A stretch of 16,260 bases of DNA from Candidatus Bathyarchaeum sp. (GCA_003096255.1 PIXS01000324.1:1-16260), one strand, 5' to 3'; numbered from the stretch's first letter, positions 8,329 through 16,217 are shown. Notes: generated by a model not told the origin, from the letters alone. Translations and numbers: made by a program.

Positions 8329-8487
8329 ATTTAGCCCCCTCACTTATAAGGGCGCGATGTTTAGCTGCCTACTTCGATACATTTTTGCCGTTTTTTGTAC
8401 CTCAGCCCCATGTAAATACAGAAAAAAACGAACATCGACTATAAACACTAAGGAGTGGAAAAATTTGGTATTAATCTACTCTGCCAG

Positions 8488-9036
8488 TTATTTTGAATCC
8501 ACTTCCATGGCTACACCCTGTTTAATAAAGATGCGAGCATTTTCAGGAGGCAAGGTCGCAATGTCCTCTGGCGCAAAGGGACCATAAGTCTTAAGGTCAG
8601 ACCCAATCAAGGCAGGGATTTCCTTAATGAAACGAAGAACAGTCATCGCCTTTTTCTCACCCTTTTCGACCGTTGATAATTGCCCACGGAGAATATCCTT
8701 AGAGAAGGCGTGGTAAGCTTCAGGCAACGGCAAAACTGCTCCATACAACTTTTTTTCCTCGTCAGTTAAGGCATCTCTGGAAACTGTTTCTCTGACCAAA
8801 GCTTTTTTCAGAAACTTTTCATATCGACATTGAAGAAGCTCAGCAACCACAATCTGGGCATGCCCTAGTTCTTTGCCTAGCATCTTGGCTTTCGCGGTTT
8901 TTTTATCTAGCATCCGATTTTCTTCATTCATTTTTTTGATGTAGGCAGCAACTTTGGCGTAGAAATCCTTTGGTAGCCGCTGAATATCCAGAGTTTCTTT
9001 TTCTCTTTTCCACAATTCATATAGTTCATCATACAT
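8488..9036 (-). CDS. gins51: GINS complex subunit (Gins51/Gins15-type)
   Basis: 182-residue subunit of the archaeal GINS complex, which joins MCM helicase in the replisome and contacts primase. The N-terminal helical A-domain begins MYDELYELWKREKETLDIQRLPKDFYAKV, and the small C-terminal B-domain ends FAPEDIATLPPENARIFIKQGVA. The A-before-B order with this ending is characteristic of the Gins51/Sld5-Psf1 type. The ATG at 9036 begins 2 nt after the priS stop; an upstream TTG/GTG extension into priS is less likely. In many archaea this gene is followed by rpl44e; here the metabolic island intervenes. Confidence 0.92.
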   Translation of the reverse strand: MYDELYELWKREKETLDIQRLPKDFYAKVAAYIKKMNEENRMLDKKTAKAKMLGKELGHAQIVVAELLQCRYEKFLKKALVRETVSRDALTDEEKKLYGAVLPLPEAYHAFSKDILRGQLSTVEKGEKKAMTVLRFIKEIPALIGSDLKTYGPFAPEDIATLPPENARIFIKQGVAMEVDSK

Positions 9037-9038
9037 GT

Positions 9039-10277
9039 TTACTGCACAACCTTTGCTACACCTTTGCACAACAGCATCATCGCTGCCGCAGTGGGAAGCT
9101 CAATCTTTTGCCTTTTATAGGGACCATAGATTGTGTCTTCCACCCGGAATTGAGGAGCTTCTGAAACATGAACAGTAACTTCTCCCCCCTTAAAAGCTAC
9201 TGCACTCTTAAGAGGGTCAAAATCTTCGATGCCTGTGATGGACAACTCGACTTTTTTTAGGCCCGTTTTTCCATGCAACGAATTGGACAACCGTATTAGA
9301 CGGTTGATGTCAGGGGTGACTACAGTATCGATTTGCACAGACTGTTTTTCCACACCATATTGTGCTATGGTTTTCCAAGTTTCTGGGCTTATGCCTTTCA
9401 CGACTCCCCAAGGACCCTTCTTATTCCAGCTTTCCGTTATTTCTTCGCTGTAAGCAAGTAATAGTTTAATCTGTTTGCGAGTTAAACCTGTCTTCATCAA
9501 GTCTTCTTCAGAAGCCGCTGAAAGAAAATCGTAGGTTCCCTTGGCAACTCGTCCTCTCCAGCCTCGGTCATTCAGGTCTGGACCAGCAACCATTCTATCT
9601 AGTGATGGACTTTTTCCTAAACCATGAAATTCAGCTTCTAACCCTGTTCCCATGACGTAGTCAACGATTTCTTTGCGAGCCAACGAATCCAACTCTCGAA
9701 CAGATTTGCTTTCCACATGAACATGGTAACCTCTGTGTCCCGAAAAAGCGACAGTTAATACATCTGAAGAAAAACCAAAGTCAGCCATCAAGACATCCAC
9801 AAGTTCAATGACCTCAGCTTTGGCAGCATCTAAACAAGTTTGACAAGGCCAACTCTTTTCCTTAAACTTGGTTCCCCCACAAGCTGAGCATTTTTGAGGA
9901 TGCTTCCCTTTTCCAGAAGCTCCGCAGCCAGTGCAAACCCAAAAGTCATGAACCGTGGGGCACGGGGTTGGGAAATGGTCTGCGTCAATGTCAAAAACTA
10001 AGTCAGCTCCCAGCCACCCTTTTGCTCTCATCTCTTCCGTGGGGCGTTCGTAGTAGGCGCTTGAGTAGTAAACGTCTGAGGGCACAACAGTGCATAATGA
10101 GGCTCTGAGGCGGTCGGCATCAAGGAAACTCTGGTGCCTAAGCATAACCCGTTTTTCTAGGAGGAGAAAACCGAACTCCCGCCGTTCCAGAGATGAGGGG
10201 GGCAGGATAGATGTGGAATGCTGTTTGTAGTAATCAGCGAATCGGTCTCGGATGAAAGTCTGAGTCAAAGAACTCAT
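9039..10277 (-). CDS. priS: DNA primase catalytic subunit PriS
   Basis: Catalytic small subunit of the archaeal/eukaryotic-type primase. It is 412 residues, longer than many archaeal PriS (~330-350). The catalytic carboxylates are FDIDADHF (D96, D98) and the later D317 in QIDTVVTPDINRLIR. The SGHRGYHVHV motif (179-188) and SLHGKTGL (333-340) bind nucleotide and metal. Between residues 115 and 148 there are three CxxC pairs (C115/118, C130/133, C145/148), an expanded zinc module. The start overlaps the priL stop by 4 nt (ATGA), so the two primase subunits are translationally coupled. It is followed by gins51 after 2 nt. Confidence 0.95.
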   Translation of the reverse strand: MSSLTQTFIRDRFADYYKQHSTSILPPSSLERREFGFLLLEKRVMLRHQSFLDADRLRASLCTVVPSDVYYSSAYYERPTEEMRAKGWLGADLVFDIDADHFPTPCPTVHDFWVCTGCGASGKGKHPQKCSACGGTKFKEKSWPCQTCLDAAKAEVIELVDVLMADFGFSSDVLTVAFSGHRGYHVHVESKSVRELDSLARKEIVDYVMGTGLEAEFHGLGKSPSLDRMVAGPDLNDRGWRGRVAKGTYDFLSAASEEDLMKTGLTRKQIKLLLAYSEEITESWNKKGPWGVVKGISPETWKTIAQYGVEKQSVQIDTVVTPDINRLIRLSNSLHGKTGLKKVELSITGIEDFDPLKSAVAFKGGEVTVHVSEAPQFRVEDTIYGPYKRQKIELPTAAAMMLLCKGVAKVVQ

Positions 10278-11344
10278 TTTTCCTCAACTGGCTCCTCTTC
10301 AGGCAATTTCTCAAGTTTTCGTTTATAGCAAACCAGAGGATTCACTGCTCCTTTACATTCAGGCTCTGGGGAGATGCAAATGCCGTGAGTGCGTAACGTA
10401 GAACAGTTTGGGGGAGTGTACTTTGTTCCTGAGCCTCTGGTTCCAGCAATGTGCTCAACCTGATAGCGGGTCATTCGCTCGTTGAAGTCAGAGACAGAGC
10501 GGAAAAACTTGAAAACATCCTCCTCACTCATTCCAATGTTTAACATGAAGGAAGTTAACGCGAATCTGCCAATGTGAGAAGCGGGACGACCAGCCGAAAC
10601 CCGCTCATACACGCCCTTAATACAGGTAGGAAAAGCCTCCATCACCACACGATCAGGCATCTCCTCACGCTTAATCTGCTCCTGCTTCTCTGCAGCCAGC
10701 TGCCTCAACCGAGTTACTCGAGCCATGATACTTGGAGGAAGATACTTTATCTTGGTGTCAAGCCTGCTCTCAACATATTTGCGCACTTCCTCTTCAAGCA
10801 AGCGGCTGGCTTTTTGTTTTGTAAGGTAAACTTTCCCATCAACCAGCTTCTGGTTAACAAGCTTCCAGCGTTTATCGTGAAAGCCAGTTGCATTCTTCAA
10901 GAAAACGGGAAAACTGACAGCAAAAACATAAGGCTCTAGGTCGGAATCGTCATCCGGTACGTTCCAGTTGAAGTTGTTGGCAACCTGCCGCAACATCTCC
11001 TTTTCCTCATCTTTCAGCAGGGCGGAAGCACGTTTTGCTTCAGCTAAAGCGAACCTGCTTTTGATGAAAGATTCGTCGGTTCCAACAGTCAACATTACTG
11101 CTAGGGGAAAAGAGAAGGTCTCAATTTCTTTCTCGCGGTCACTCATTTCATTTGCTGGTTTAATTTTTTTAAAAGATGACACATCTCGTAATGCCTCTTC
11201 AACCCGTTTCTCAGCTCGATCAAGGAATGGACGATAAAAGTCACTATCTTGTTCTAGTTCGTCAAAGTCTATTCCTATTCCTCTTACGTGCTCAGCAGCC
11301 TCTTTCATGAAAGGATATTTTGCTCGGTCGTAAGCAGTGAGTAA
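10274..11344 (-). CDS. priL: DNA primase regulatory subunit PriL (5' end uncertain)
   Basis: Large primase subunit carrying the Fe-S domain. Counting from the ATG at 11308 (344 residues), the probable cluster ligands are C229 (FPTC), C302 (PPNC), C311 (HGIC) and C318 (PEC), with PLVCYKRK following. Homology continues upstream of that ATG: the frame encodes LLTAYDRAKYPF, and a KYPF-like segment is conserved at the N-terminus of PriL. A clear SD, GGAGGT at 11352-11357, is 43 nt from the ATG but 7 nt from codon TTA at 11344. No ATG, GTG or TTG lies between. I therefore place the 5' end at 11344 as a provisional non-canonical start; a conventional caller would begin at 11308. Confidence 0.85.
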   Translation of the reverse strand, partial: LLTAYDRAKYPFMKEAAEHVRGIGIDFDELEQDSDFYRPFLDRAEKRVEEALRDVSSFKKIKPANEMSDREKEIETFSFPLAVMLTVGTDESFIKSRFALAEAKRASALLKDEEKEMLRQVANNFNWNVPDDDSDLEPYVFAVSFPVFLKNATGFHDKRWKLVNQKLVDGKVYLTKQKASRLLEEEVRKYVESRLDTKIKYLPPSIMARVTRLRQLAAEKQEQIKREEMPDRVVMEAFPTCIKGVYERVSAGRPASHIGRFALTSFMLNIGMSEEDVFKFFRSVSDFNERMTRYQVEHIAGTRGSGTKYTPPNCSTLRTHGICISPEPECKGAVNPLVCYKRKLEKLPEEEPVEEK

Positions 11345-11351
11345 CTGCTTA

Positions 11352-11357
11352 ACCTCC
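11352..11357 (-). promoter_or_regulatory. Strong Shine-Dalgarno for priL
   Basis: GGAGGT on the minus strand lies between the pcna stop (11371-11373) and priL. It is 7 nt upstream of TTA (11342-11344) and too far from the first ATG (11308). It argues that translation of PriL starts upstream of the ATG. Confidence 0.65.
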
Positions 11358-11370
11358 AGTCAATTTTTGG

Positions 11371-12126
11371 TTACTCTACTTCTATTCTTGGAGCCAAGAA
11401 GAACTTCAGCTGTCCATCTTTTTCTTGCTGGAAATCCAGTTTAATCGGCATATCTGTTGAAAACTCGATAACAACAATTTCGGAGGTGGGCACAGCCGCC
11501 TTAACTATCTCTGACAGGTAACTTAAACTGAAAGTAGCTTTAGAAGCTTCTTTCGCAGCCATCTCCAAGAGCACATCGTCGCCTGCCTTAAACTCGATTG
11601 TAGCCCCCATAATGTCGCCTGCGGCAGTCATAACCATCTTCTCTTGGTCTGCCTCGATTCGAACATGATCGCTTACCAGAGACGCATCCTCTATAGCTTC
11701 CCGTAATCCCTGCGTCGTCGTCTTCGCCTTTACATTAAAGTTGACTTTAGGAGTTGGAACCTCTTCATCCATAGCCTCTAAAGTAGGCATATTGAAGGTT
11801 CGAGAATACCTGCCTCTAATAGAAATCTTCAGTTTTCCAGTTTTCTCATCCAGAGACAACTGAACAGATTCGTCTTTTCCTGTTCTCCTAAGCAACTTCA
11901 ACATCTCACTGATGTTGATGCACATCTTTGTAGTCTCACCGCAGGAATACTCATCAAACACTGCTTTAGGCCACTCAAAATCGACCATAGCAACCCGTGA
12001 AGGGTCCATTGCACGAAGTTTTATTCCTTCTGGAGTGAGATCAAAGGTGGCTTCGTCCACGAGTATCGAAATGGCGCCCATCATGTCCTTCAAAACTTTT
12101 GCGTCAGCCATTTTTGCCTTGAACAT
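11371..12126 (-). CDS. pcn: DNA polymerase sliding clamp PCNA
   Basis: Ring-shaped processivity clamp for replicative polymerases, FEN1 and ligase. The 251 residues form the usual two-domain PCNA fold. Recognisable segments are MFKAKMADAKVLKDMMGAIS, DLTPEGIKLRAMDPSRVAMVDF, an interdomain region around LEAMDEEVPTPKVNF, and the C-terminal LKFFLAPRIEVE. I chose the ATG at 12126 because GGAG sits 8 nt upstream (12135-12138); a TTG at 12132 would leave a spacing of only 2 nt. It lies downstream of tfs and upstream of priL on the same strand. No second PCNA is visible, as expected for a homotrimer. Confidence 0.96.
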   Translation of the reverse strand: MFKAKMADAKVLKDMMGAISILVDEATFDLTPEGIKLRAMDPSRVAMVDFEWPKAVFDEYSCGETTKMCINISEMLKLLRRTGKDESVQLSLDEKTGKLKISIRGRYSRTFNMPTLEAMDEEVPTPKVNFNVKAKTTTQGLREAIEDASLVSDHVRIEADQEKMVMTAAGDIMGATIEFKAGDDVLLEMAAKEASKATFSLSYLSEIVKAAVPTSEIVVIEFSTDMPIKLDFQQEKDGQLKFFLAPRIEVE

Positions 12127-12242
12127 TATCAAATCTCCGTTAGCATTTATGTTGAGCTACCTAAGATTTAAGCTGTTTGATTCCTGTTTGAACCAGCATC
12201 TGGAGAGAATGTTTCCAGCCAATTTTTGCTGTGAGTGATCTT

Positions 12243-12590
12243 TTAGCTGTATTCACGGAAGGTGTAGTTACATTTTGTGCATCGGAAAAACTGTGTCGAC
12301 GACTCATCGGTACCACGGGTTTGCACCTGCCAGGCGTAGGCAGTGTTGTTGCCACATTTCGGACATTCCATCCTGACTGTGGGCAAAGTGCGCAGTTTCT
12401 GTTCCTCTTTTCCAATAATAGCTATTGATTCTTGGGGGGAACGTTCTATGGTTTTGGGGGTAACAGGCGGTTTATCACCAATTTCCTTCTTATAGCTGCA
12501 TTTTGGACATGCAAGATAAAAGACAGACTTTTTTCCCTTTTTCTTGCTAGTTGCAACCAGACGCATACCACATTTCGGACAGAATTCCAT
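12243..12590 (-). CDS. tfs: Transcription factor S (TFS/TFIIS-like, RpoM-related)
   Basis: Transcript-cleavage factor that rescues backtracked archaeal RNA polymerase. The 115 residues hold two zinc ribbons: C4-x2-C7 with C28-x2-C31, and C76-x2-C79 with C104-x2-C107. The C-terminal ribbon carries the acidic catalytic pair in QTRGTDESST (D95, E96), so the protein should be active. I chose the ATG at 12590 (MEFCPKCG), preceded by GAGGTG six nt upstream. The longer frame to 12650 is open but lacks family similarity. It lies 46 nt after the DUF99 gene and 116 nt before pcna. Confidence 0.93.
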   Translation of the reverse strand: MEFCPKCGMRLVATSKKKGKKSVFYLACPKCSYKKEIGDKPPVTPKTIERSPQESIAIIGKEEQKLRTLPTVRMECPKCGNNTAYAWQVQTRGTDESSTQFFRCTKCNYTFREYS

Positions 12591-12636
12591 ATCACTCACC
12601 TCAATTTCTGCGCAAATTCCGTTGCAATTTACTCTT

Positions 12637-13257
12637 TTAAATGTTTTCACTTGAACGGGTTAATCCTGAAGCTATGATGTGTGCGACCCGTAAAGCTTCA
12701 GGAATTAGACTACATGTAGAGGTTACCTTCATAACCTTTTCGGCATCCTCCTGCAGAATACCTGCTGTGTGAATGTAAACGGGGTTCTCTCCCTGTCTGG
12801 TCTCAACCTCGAGTAGTTCCCCAGCGTTCTCCATAGCCTGCCATCTAATCTCAGAATCTGGGAGATTGTTAAGAGCGCTTCTTATGTCATCTAAGTCAGG
12901 TTTTTCTCGCACCACAGATATAACGGGCAAGTTTACTCTGCGGGAGAGTTCACTGATGTCTACAACATTGAAGCCAGCAAAGGTGATGCCGTCTAGGACA
13001 ATGACTCTGATTTCGCCATAGAAGGGTGAATTTTTGACCATGTCAGCCATTTTTTCTGTTGCGTCCAGTCCGTCAAGGGTTATCGCTGTTTTCATTACGC
13101 CTTCAAACCAGTAACCTCCCCGATAGACGACCCCCACAACATCCACGGTTCCTTTAGTACGGGGAACAAAGCCCCCATCGTCAATACCCAGCACTCGAAT
13201 CTCAGGCTTTATGGAACGAAATCGTTTAGGAAGCAAACCCCTTCGTTTTCCAATCAT
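12637..13257 (-). CDS. DUF99 family protein (endonuclease V-like fold)
   Basis: 206-residue archaeal protein of the DUF99 family, thought to share an RNase H-like/endonuclease V fold. Characteristic blocks are KPEIRVLGIDDGGFVPR at the N-terminus, VVGVVYRGGYWFEGVM, and VIVLDGITFAGFNVVDI. The C-terminus PEALRVAHIIASGLTRS is also typical. Acidic residues in GIDDG and LDG are candidates for metal binding. It heads the minus-strand run toward tfs, pcna and primase, and is divergent from the RNase III-family gene. No experimental function is known to me; a nucleic-acid role is inferred from fold and neighbours. Confidence 0.85.
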   Translation of the reverse strand: MIGKRRGLLPKRFRSIKPEIRVLGIDDGGFVPRTKGTVDVVGVVYRGGYWFEGVMKTAITLDGLDATEKMADMVKNSPFYGEIRVIVLDGITFAGFNVVDISELSRRVNLPVISVVREKPDLDDIRSALNNLPDSEIRWQAMENAGELLEVETRQGENPVYIHTAGILQEDAEKVMKVTSTCSLIPEALRVAHIIASGLTRSSENI

Positions 13258-13332
13258 CTCACTTAGCCTTTAAATCTTATCCACTCCTTCTTACTAAGGC
13301 ATAAGAATACAGAATGTTACAGGGGAACCAGC
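13258..13332. promoter_or_regulatory. Divergent promoter region (DUF99 / RNase III-family gene)
   Basis: This 75-nt A/T-rich gap lies between divergent starts at 13257 (-) and 13333 (+). The minus strand has GATTTAAAGG and GTGAG near the DUF99 start. The plus strand has AGGGG ten nt before the ATG at 13333. TATA boxes are not sharply defined. Confidence 0.35.
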
Positions 13333-13707
13333 ATGTTTGCCTTCATACCACAACACGAAAGCCTCAGCAAGGTGCTCATGGACCAGAAGCTCGCCAAACT
13401 GGGAGACGCATACGTAAATTTTCTCTATTCCTTGGCATTATCTAAGAAGAAGGGAGAACCTGCTGGAACAAAAGTTCAAGGCAGATTGCTTGCGGATGCC
13501 TTCAAAAAGGCAGGATTAAGAAAATTTTTGCCCTCAAGAATTGACCGCCACAAACAAGCAGACGCTGCTGAAGCCTTGATTGTATACCCTTGGTTACGGG
13601 GCACAATGACAATGGAAGAAGCACTAGAAATCTTGGAACAAAACGAAGATGATGTTGAGGGGTTCAGTGTCCTTCTGTTAACTGCGAAAAGCAGCAGTGG
13701 ATTGTGA
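13333..13707 (+). CDS. Archaeal ribonuclease III-family protein (no dsRBD)
   Basis: 124-residue protein resembling the stand-alone archaeal RNase III-like family (Ribonuc_3_2 type). LAKLGDAYVNFLYSLALS (20-37) corresponds to the RNase III signature ExLExLGDA, and DAAEALIVYPWL (77-88) to the second catalytic helix. D25, D77 and E80 are present. The two glutamates that precede LGD in classic RNase III are Q18 and A21 here. There is no dsRNA-binding domain, so it is mini-III-like in size. The ATG at 13333 has AGGGG upstream. It is convergent with rpoL (16 nt). RNA cleavage is plausible but cannot be assumed. Confidence 0.78.
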   Translation: MFAFIPQHESLSKVLMDQKLAKLGDAYVNFLYSLALSKKKGEPAGTKVQGRLLADAFKKAGLRKFLPSRIDRHKQADAAEALIVYPWLRGTMTMEEALEILEQNEDDVEGFSVLLLTAKSSSGL

Positions 13708-13723
13708 AACATCCAGAAGGTTG

Positions 13724-14017
13724 CTAGTTCTCTTTATACGCTTTAGATGCCTTCTTGAAGGACTTGTGGAAGTCCTTGTTGAGACCTTGAACCTTTTTCA
13801 CGGCTTCTTTTACTACGTCTTCTGGATCATGTTTATCCTTTGTTTGAACATACAGTATCCCACGGTCAAATAGGGGATGGGGCACATCGTAGCCAGCCAT
13901 CGCAATGTTGTCGTCTTCCAAAAGAGCTTTCTGTAGCAGATTCAGAAGCGAATGTCCTTCTCCTTCTATTTCAAGCTTCAGTTCATTGTCTGTTCGTTTC
14001 AAAACTTTAACTTTCAT
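13724..14017 (-). CDS. rpoL: DNA-directed RNA polymerase subunit L (Rpo11)
   Basis: 97-residue RNA polymerase assembly subunit that pairs with RpoD/Rpo3, like bacterial alpha N-terminal domain. Diagnostic segments are ELKLEIEGEGHSLLNLLQKALLED, then YDVPHPLFDRGILYVQTK. The C-terminal helix is lysine-rich. I chose the ATG at 14017 (MKVKVLKRTD), with GAGGGAG just upstream. A GTG at 14032 would add five residues that overlap csl4 further. The start overlaps the csl4 stop by 11 nt, consistent with cotranslation. Confidence 0.95.
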   Translation of the reverse strand: MKVKVLKRTDNELKLEIEGEGHSLLNLLQKALLEDDNIAMAGYDVPHPLFDRGILYVQTKDKHDPEDVVKEAVKKVQGLNKDFHKSFKKASKAYKEN

Positions 14018-14606
14018 TTCCTTCTCCCTCACTATTCACATCTTTTCCATAATCAGGAGTTATTTTTCGTCTCTCAAAGTTTCCGCATTTAGAGCAGCCC
14101 ATCCCACGATTTGCTGGCTCCAACACATTTCCACACATCGAACACAGGGCATGAATTACTCCCAAATCTTTCTCTGCCGTCGACAAAAAGATGGACCTGT
14201 TTGCGGTGCTGATAACTTTAGCCCTAACGATATCGCCTGATTTGCAGACATTATACATGTTGTCTACGTAACCGTGACTGACACCAGAAATGTGCAAGGC
14301 GCCCTTGAAAAAGCCAGAAAGCGTTTTGTCTCCAACTTTAAAAATGCGTAAAATAGCATTCTTGTTTCTCACATCCATAGCCATTCCAGTGACTACGCTT
14401 CCAACTTGGGGAACGGTTGCTGCTTCAACAATGGGATACACTGAGACCTGCCTGTTTAGCATGTCTAGCAGAGTGCGTCCAGTTACTTGTGCGTGAATAA
14501 TTCCGTCCTCCACGTAGGTTCCTGGTCCGGAAGTAAACTCTTCTATAACTCCTAAACGGTCTCCGGGAACAACGAAGAGACCACTCTTTCTTTCAGATTC
14601 TGTCAT
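14007..14606 (-). CDS. csl4: Exosome RNA-binding protein Csl4
   Basis: Cap subunit of the archaeal RNA exosome that recruits RNA and DnaG to the Rrp41/Rrp42 ring. The 199 residues show the three Csl4 domains: an N-terminal domain (VVPGDRLGVIEEFTSGPGTYV), an S1 domain (about 65-150, VGSVVTGMAM...GALHISGVS), and a C-terminal zinc ribbon with C155-x2-C158 and C171-x2-C174. The start ATG at 14606 overlaps the upstream methyltransferase by 14 nt and follows GAAGGAAAA. It is coupled to rpoL downstream. Confidence 0.95.
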   Translation of the reverse strand: MTESERKSGLFVVPGDRLGVIEEFTSGPGTYVEDGIIHAQVTGRTLLDMLNRQVSVYPIVEAATVPQVGSVVTGMAMDVRNKNAILRIFKVGDKTLSGFFKGALHISGVSHGYVDNMYNVCKSGDIVRAKVISTANRSIFLSTAEKDLGVIHALCSMCGNVLEPANRGMGCSKCGNFERRKITPDYGKDVNSEGEGNES

Positions 14607-15249
14607 AAACTTTTCCTTCTATTCTATATAGATCAACGTTGGTAATCTTCTTTTTCTTTGTGTGAAATGTGAACATCCTCGGAATTTCCATTTCCAGAGG
14701 AAATATGGTAGATAGTTTTCCTCCGTGCTCCTCAATAAACCTTTTGATAAAAGCGCGGTTGCTTTCTCCAGCTTTATGAAAGCTGTAGATGGTGCTACCT
14801 AGCTCTAAAGCTTTGGTGATGAACTGTCTATCTGCTCTTTTCCGTTGAACTCCAAAGGGAGGATTCTGCAGGACAGTATCAAAAGCGCCTTCAACAACAT
14901 CGATATCTGCTACAATCCACCCAGTTTTTTCTTCAACACCCATTTTTTCCGCATTTTTTTGTGCCACCCTCACCGCAGCTTCCTCCAAGTCGACGCCGAT
15001 GACCTCTTTTGCTCCTAGGAGAGCGGCGCCTATGGCTAGTCTTCCTGTGCCGCAACCTAACTCGATTACAGTTTTGTCGATAATGTCGTCGTGTATGTAT
15101 GCTGCGAGGTACAGGGTTTCTGCTGCCACTTTTGAGGGCGTGGTGTATTGTTCAAGGTGTGCTTTAGGTGCTGGATGGGCTTCAATCTGGGACAGCGCCC
15201 GCTCTAGGTCCCGTTTCCGAACCAGCCGTTTCTGAGGAGTTCTTCCCAT
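14593..15249 (-). CDS. METTL5-like RNA N6-adenine methyltransferase (COG2263-type)
   Basis: 218-residue class I SAM methyltransferase. Motif I is VIELGCGTGRLAIGAALLGA (61-80), the acidic ribose-binding GVDL follows, and the catalytic NPPFG lies at 129-133. NPPFG marks N6-adenine or related amino methylation. The following FITKALELGSTIYSFHK closely resembles eukaryotic METTL5, which modifies one adenosine of small-subunit rRNA. The ATG at 15249 has a GGGAG SD seven nt upstream, even though it lies 46 nt inside dph2. Linkage with csl4, rpoL and dph2 supports an RNA or translation role. The archaeal substrate is inferred, not shown. Confidence 0.88.
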   Translation of the reverse strand: MGRTPQKRLVRKRDLERALSQIEAHPAPKAHLEQYTTPSKVAAETLYLAAYIHDDIIDKTVIELGCGTGRLAIGAALLGAKEVIGVDLEEAAVRVAQKNAEKMGVEEKTGWIVADIDVVEGAFDTVLQNPPFGVQRKRADRQFITKALELGSTIYSFHKAGESNRAFIKRFIEEHGGKLSTIFPLEMEIPRMFTFHTKKKKITNVDLYRIEGKVYDRI

Positions 15250-16217
15250 GTCATTTCTCCCAGCAATACAAGTGCTTCAGTAAGATACAAAAGAGGTTTA
15301 CCATAATGAGGTGCATCATCCAAGGAAAGGCGGGGGCAAGCAGTATTCACAAAGGCATCTATACTTGGAAACTGCATAAGGGCACTTGGCGAAACCTCTC
15401 TAAGAGCAAGCAATGTAGCCTTCCGCCCATTTCGTTCAAGCTTCTCCTTTATGTCTAGTGCAGCCTTCAGCCTCATCTGCCCACTTTTCAAGCTTATCAA
15501 GACCCCGAAGCTTTTTGCCTCTTTTGCCGCAGATATGTTGCCCCAACGCTGCATGATCACTCGTCTAGCGTCCTCGTGGATAGGATAAGCCAATTCTTCG
15601 TAAGGATCAGCAATCACAGTGGGCTTTCCCGTGGCTAAAGCTACACCCATGGCATGAAATCTGCCACCGCCAACAAAAAGAAACGCCTCAACATCTTCCA
15701 AAACAGACTGGGCGTTGCCAAAATCGCATCCGATCACCTGTCCAGGATGCTTAGATGAGTCTGAATCTCCCACAAACACGGTTTTTCCAGCAGTCTCAAG
15801 CAGTTTCTTCATTTCATCAAGCTGGTGGACATGCTGAACGGTTGTTACTAAACCGATTTTTTTCCAATCTTCAAGATGGGGCAGAGCTTTTGTTAGGGTT
15901 TCTTTGATGCTGATTTTTGCCCTTGCCTCAACATAAACGATTGGCACCGTAGTGTTTGGGGTCATGGGGGTGTGCCCGTAATGGACTATGAGGTCAGCGT
16001 CTAACAGTTTTGCTTCAGAAAGAGGTAGGTCACAGGCGCCATAGCAGGGGTCAGATGAGATGATTGGTAGTGCCCCAGCTTCCTCAACAAGGGAAGCGAG
16101 GCGTGGAGCTGCGGGTTTTAGTCCTTCTGGAAGCTGCAAAAACACGATTTTGGGCTTTCGCTTCCTTATTTCTTCTTTTAGTCGCGTCTCTTCAAGATCG
16201 AATTGCATCATTTTCAT
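15204..16217 (-). CDS. dph2: Diphthamide biosynthesis enzyme Dph2 (noncanonical radical SAM)
   Basis: 4Fe-4S enzyme that transfers the 3-amino-3-carboxypropyl group from SAM to a histidine of aEF2, the first step of diphthamide synthesis. The 337 residues have the normal length. The three family cysteines are present: C62 in YGACD, C164 in GCDFGNA, and C294 in NTACPRLS. Conserved IVFLQLPEGLKP and FVGGGRFHA segments are also visible. The start is ATG at 16217; ATGs two and three codons downstream are alternatives and no SD is obvious. The start appears to overlap the stop of an upstream partial frame (ATGA). The 3' end overlaps the methyltransferase by 46 nt. Confidence 0.94.
   Translation of the reverse strand: MKMMQFDLEETRLKEEIRKRKPKIVFLQLPEGLKPAAPRLASLVEEAGALPIISSDPCYGACDLPLSEAKLLDADLIVHYGHTPMTPNTTVPIVYVEARAKISIKETLTKALPHLEDWKKIGLVTTVQHVHQLDEMKKLLETAGKTVFVGDSDSSKHPGQVIGCDFGNAQSVLEDVEAFLFVGGGRFHAMGVALATGKPTVIADPYEELAYPIHEDARRVIMQRWGNISAAKEAKSFGVLISLKSGQMRLKAALDIKEKLERNGRKATLLALREVSPSALMQFPSIDAFVNTACPRLSLDDAPHYGKPLLYLTEALVLLGEMTWEELLRNGWFGNGT

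Noticed and set aside
8355..8437. CGATGTT ... AACATCG inverted repeat upstream of the Lrp-type gene
   Set aside because: Arms are only 7 bp and about 70 nt apart, easily expected by chance in a 144-nt gap; not close to a palindromic operator.
10574..10939. 121-codon open frame on the + strand
   Set aside because: It is antisense to priL, which has clear Fe-S cysteines and operon context. The + frame has no recognisable motif or SD.
12161..12415. 84-codon minus-strand frame overlapping tfs
   Set aside because: Out of frame with the tfs zinc ribbons, and its sequence resembles no family.
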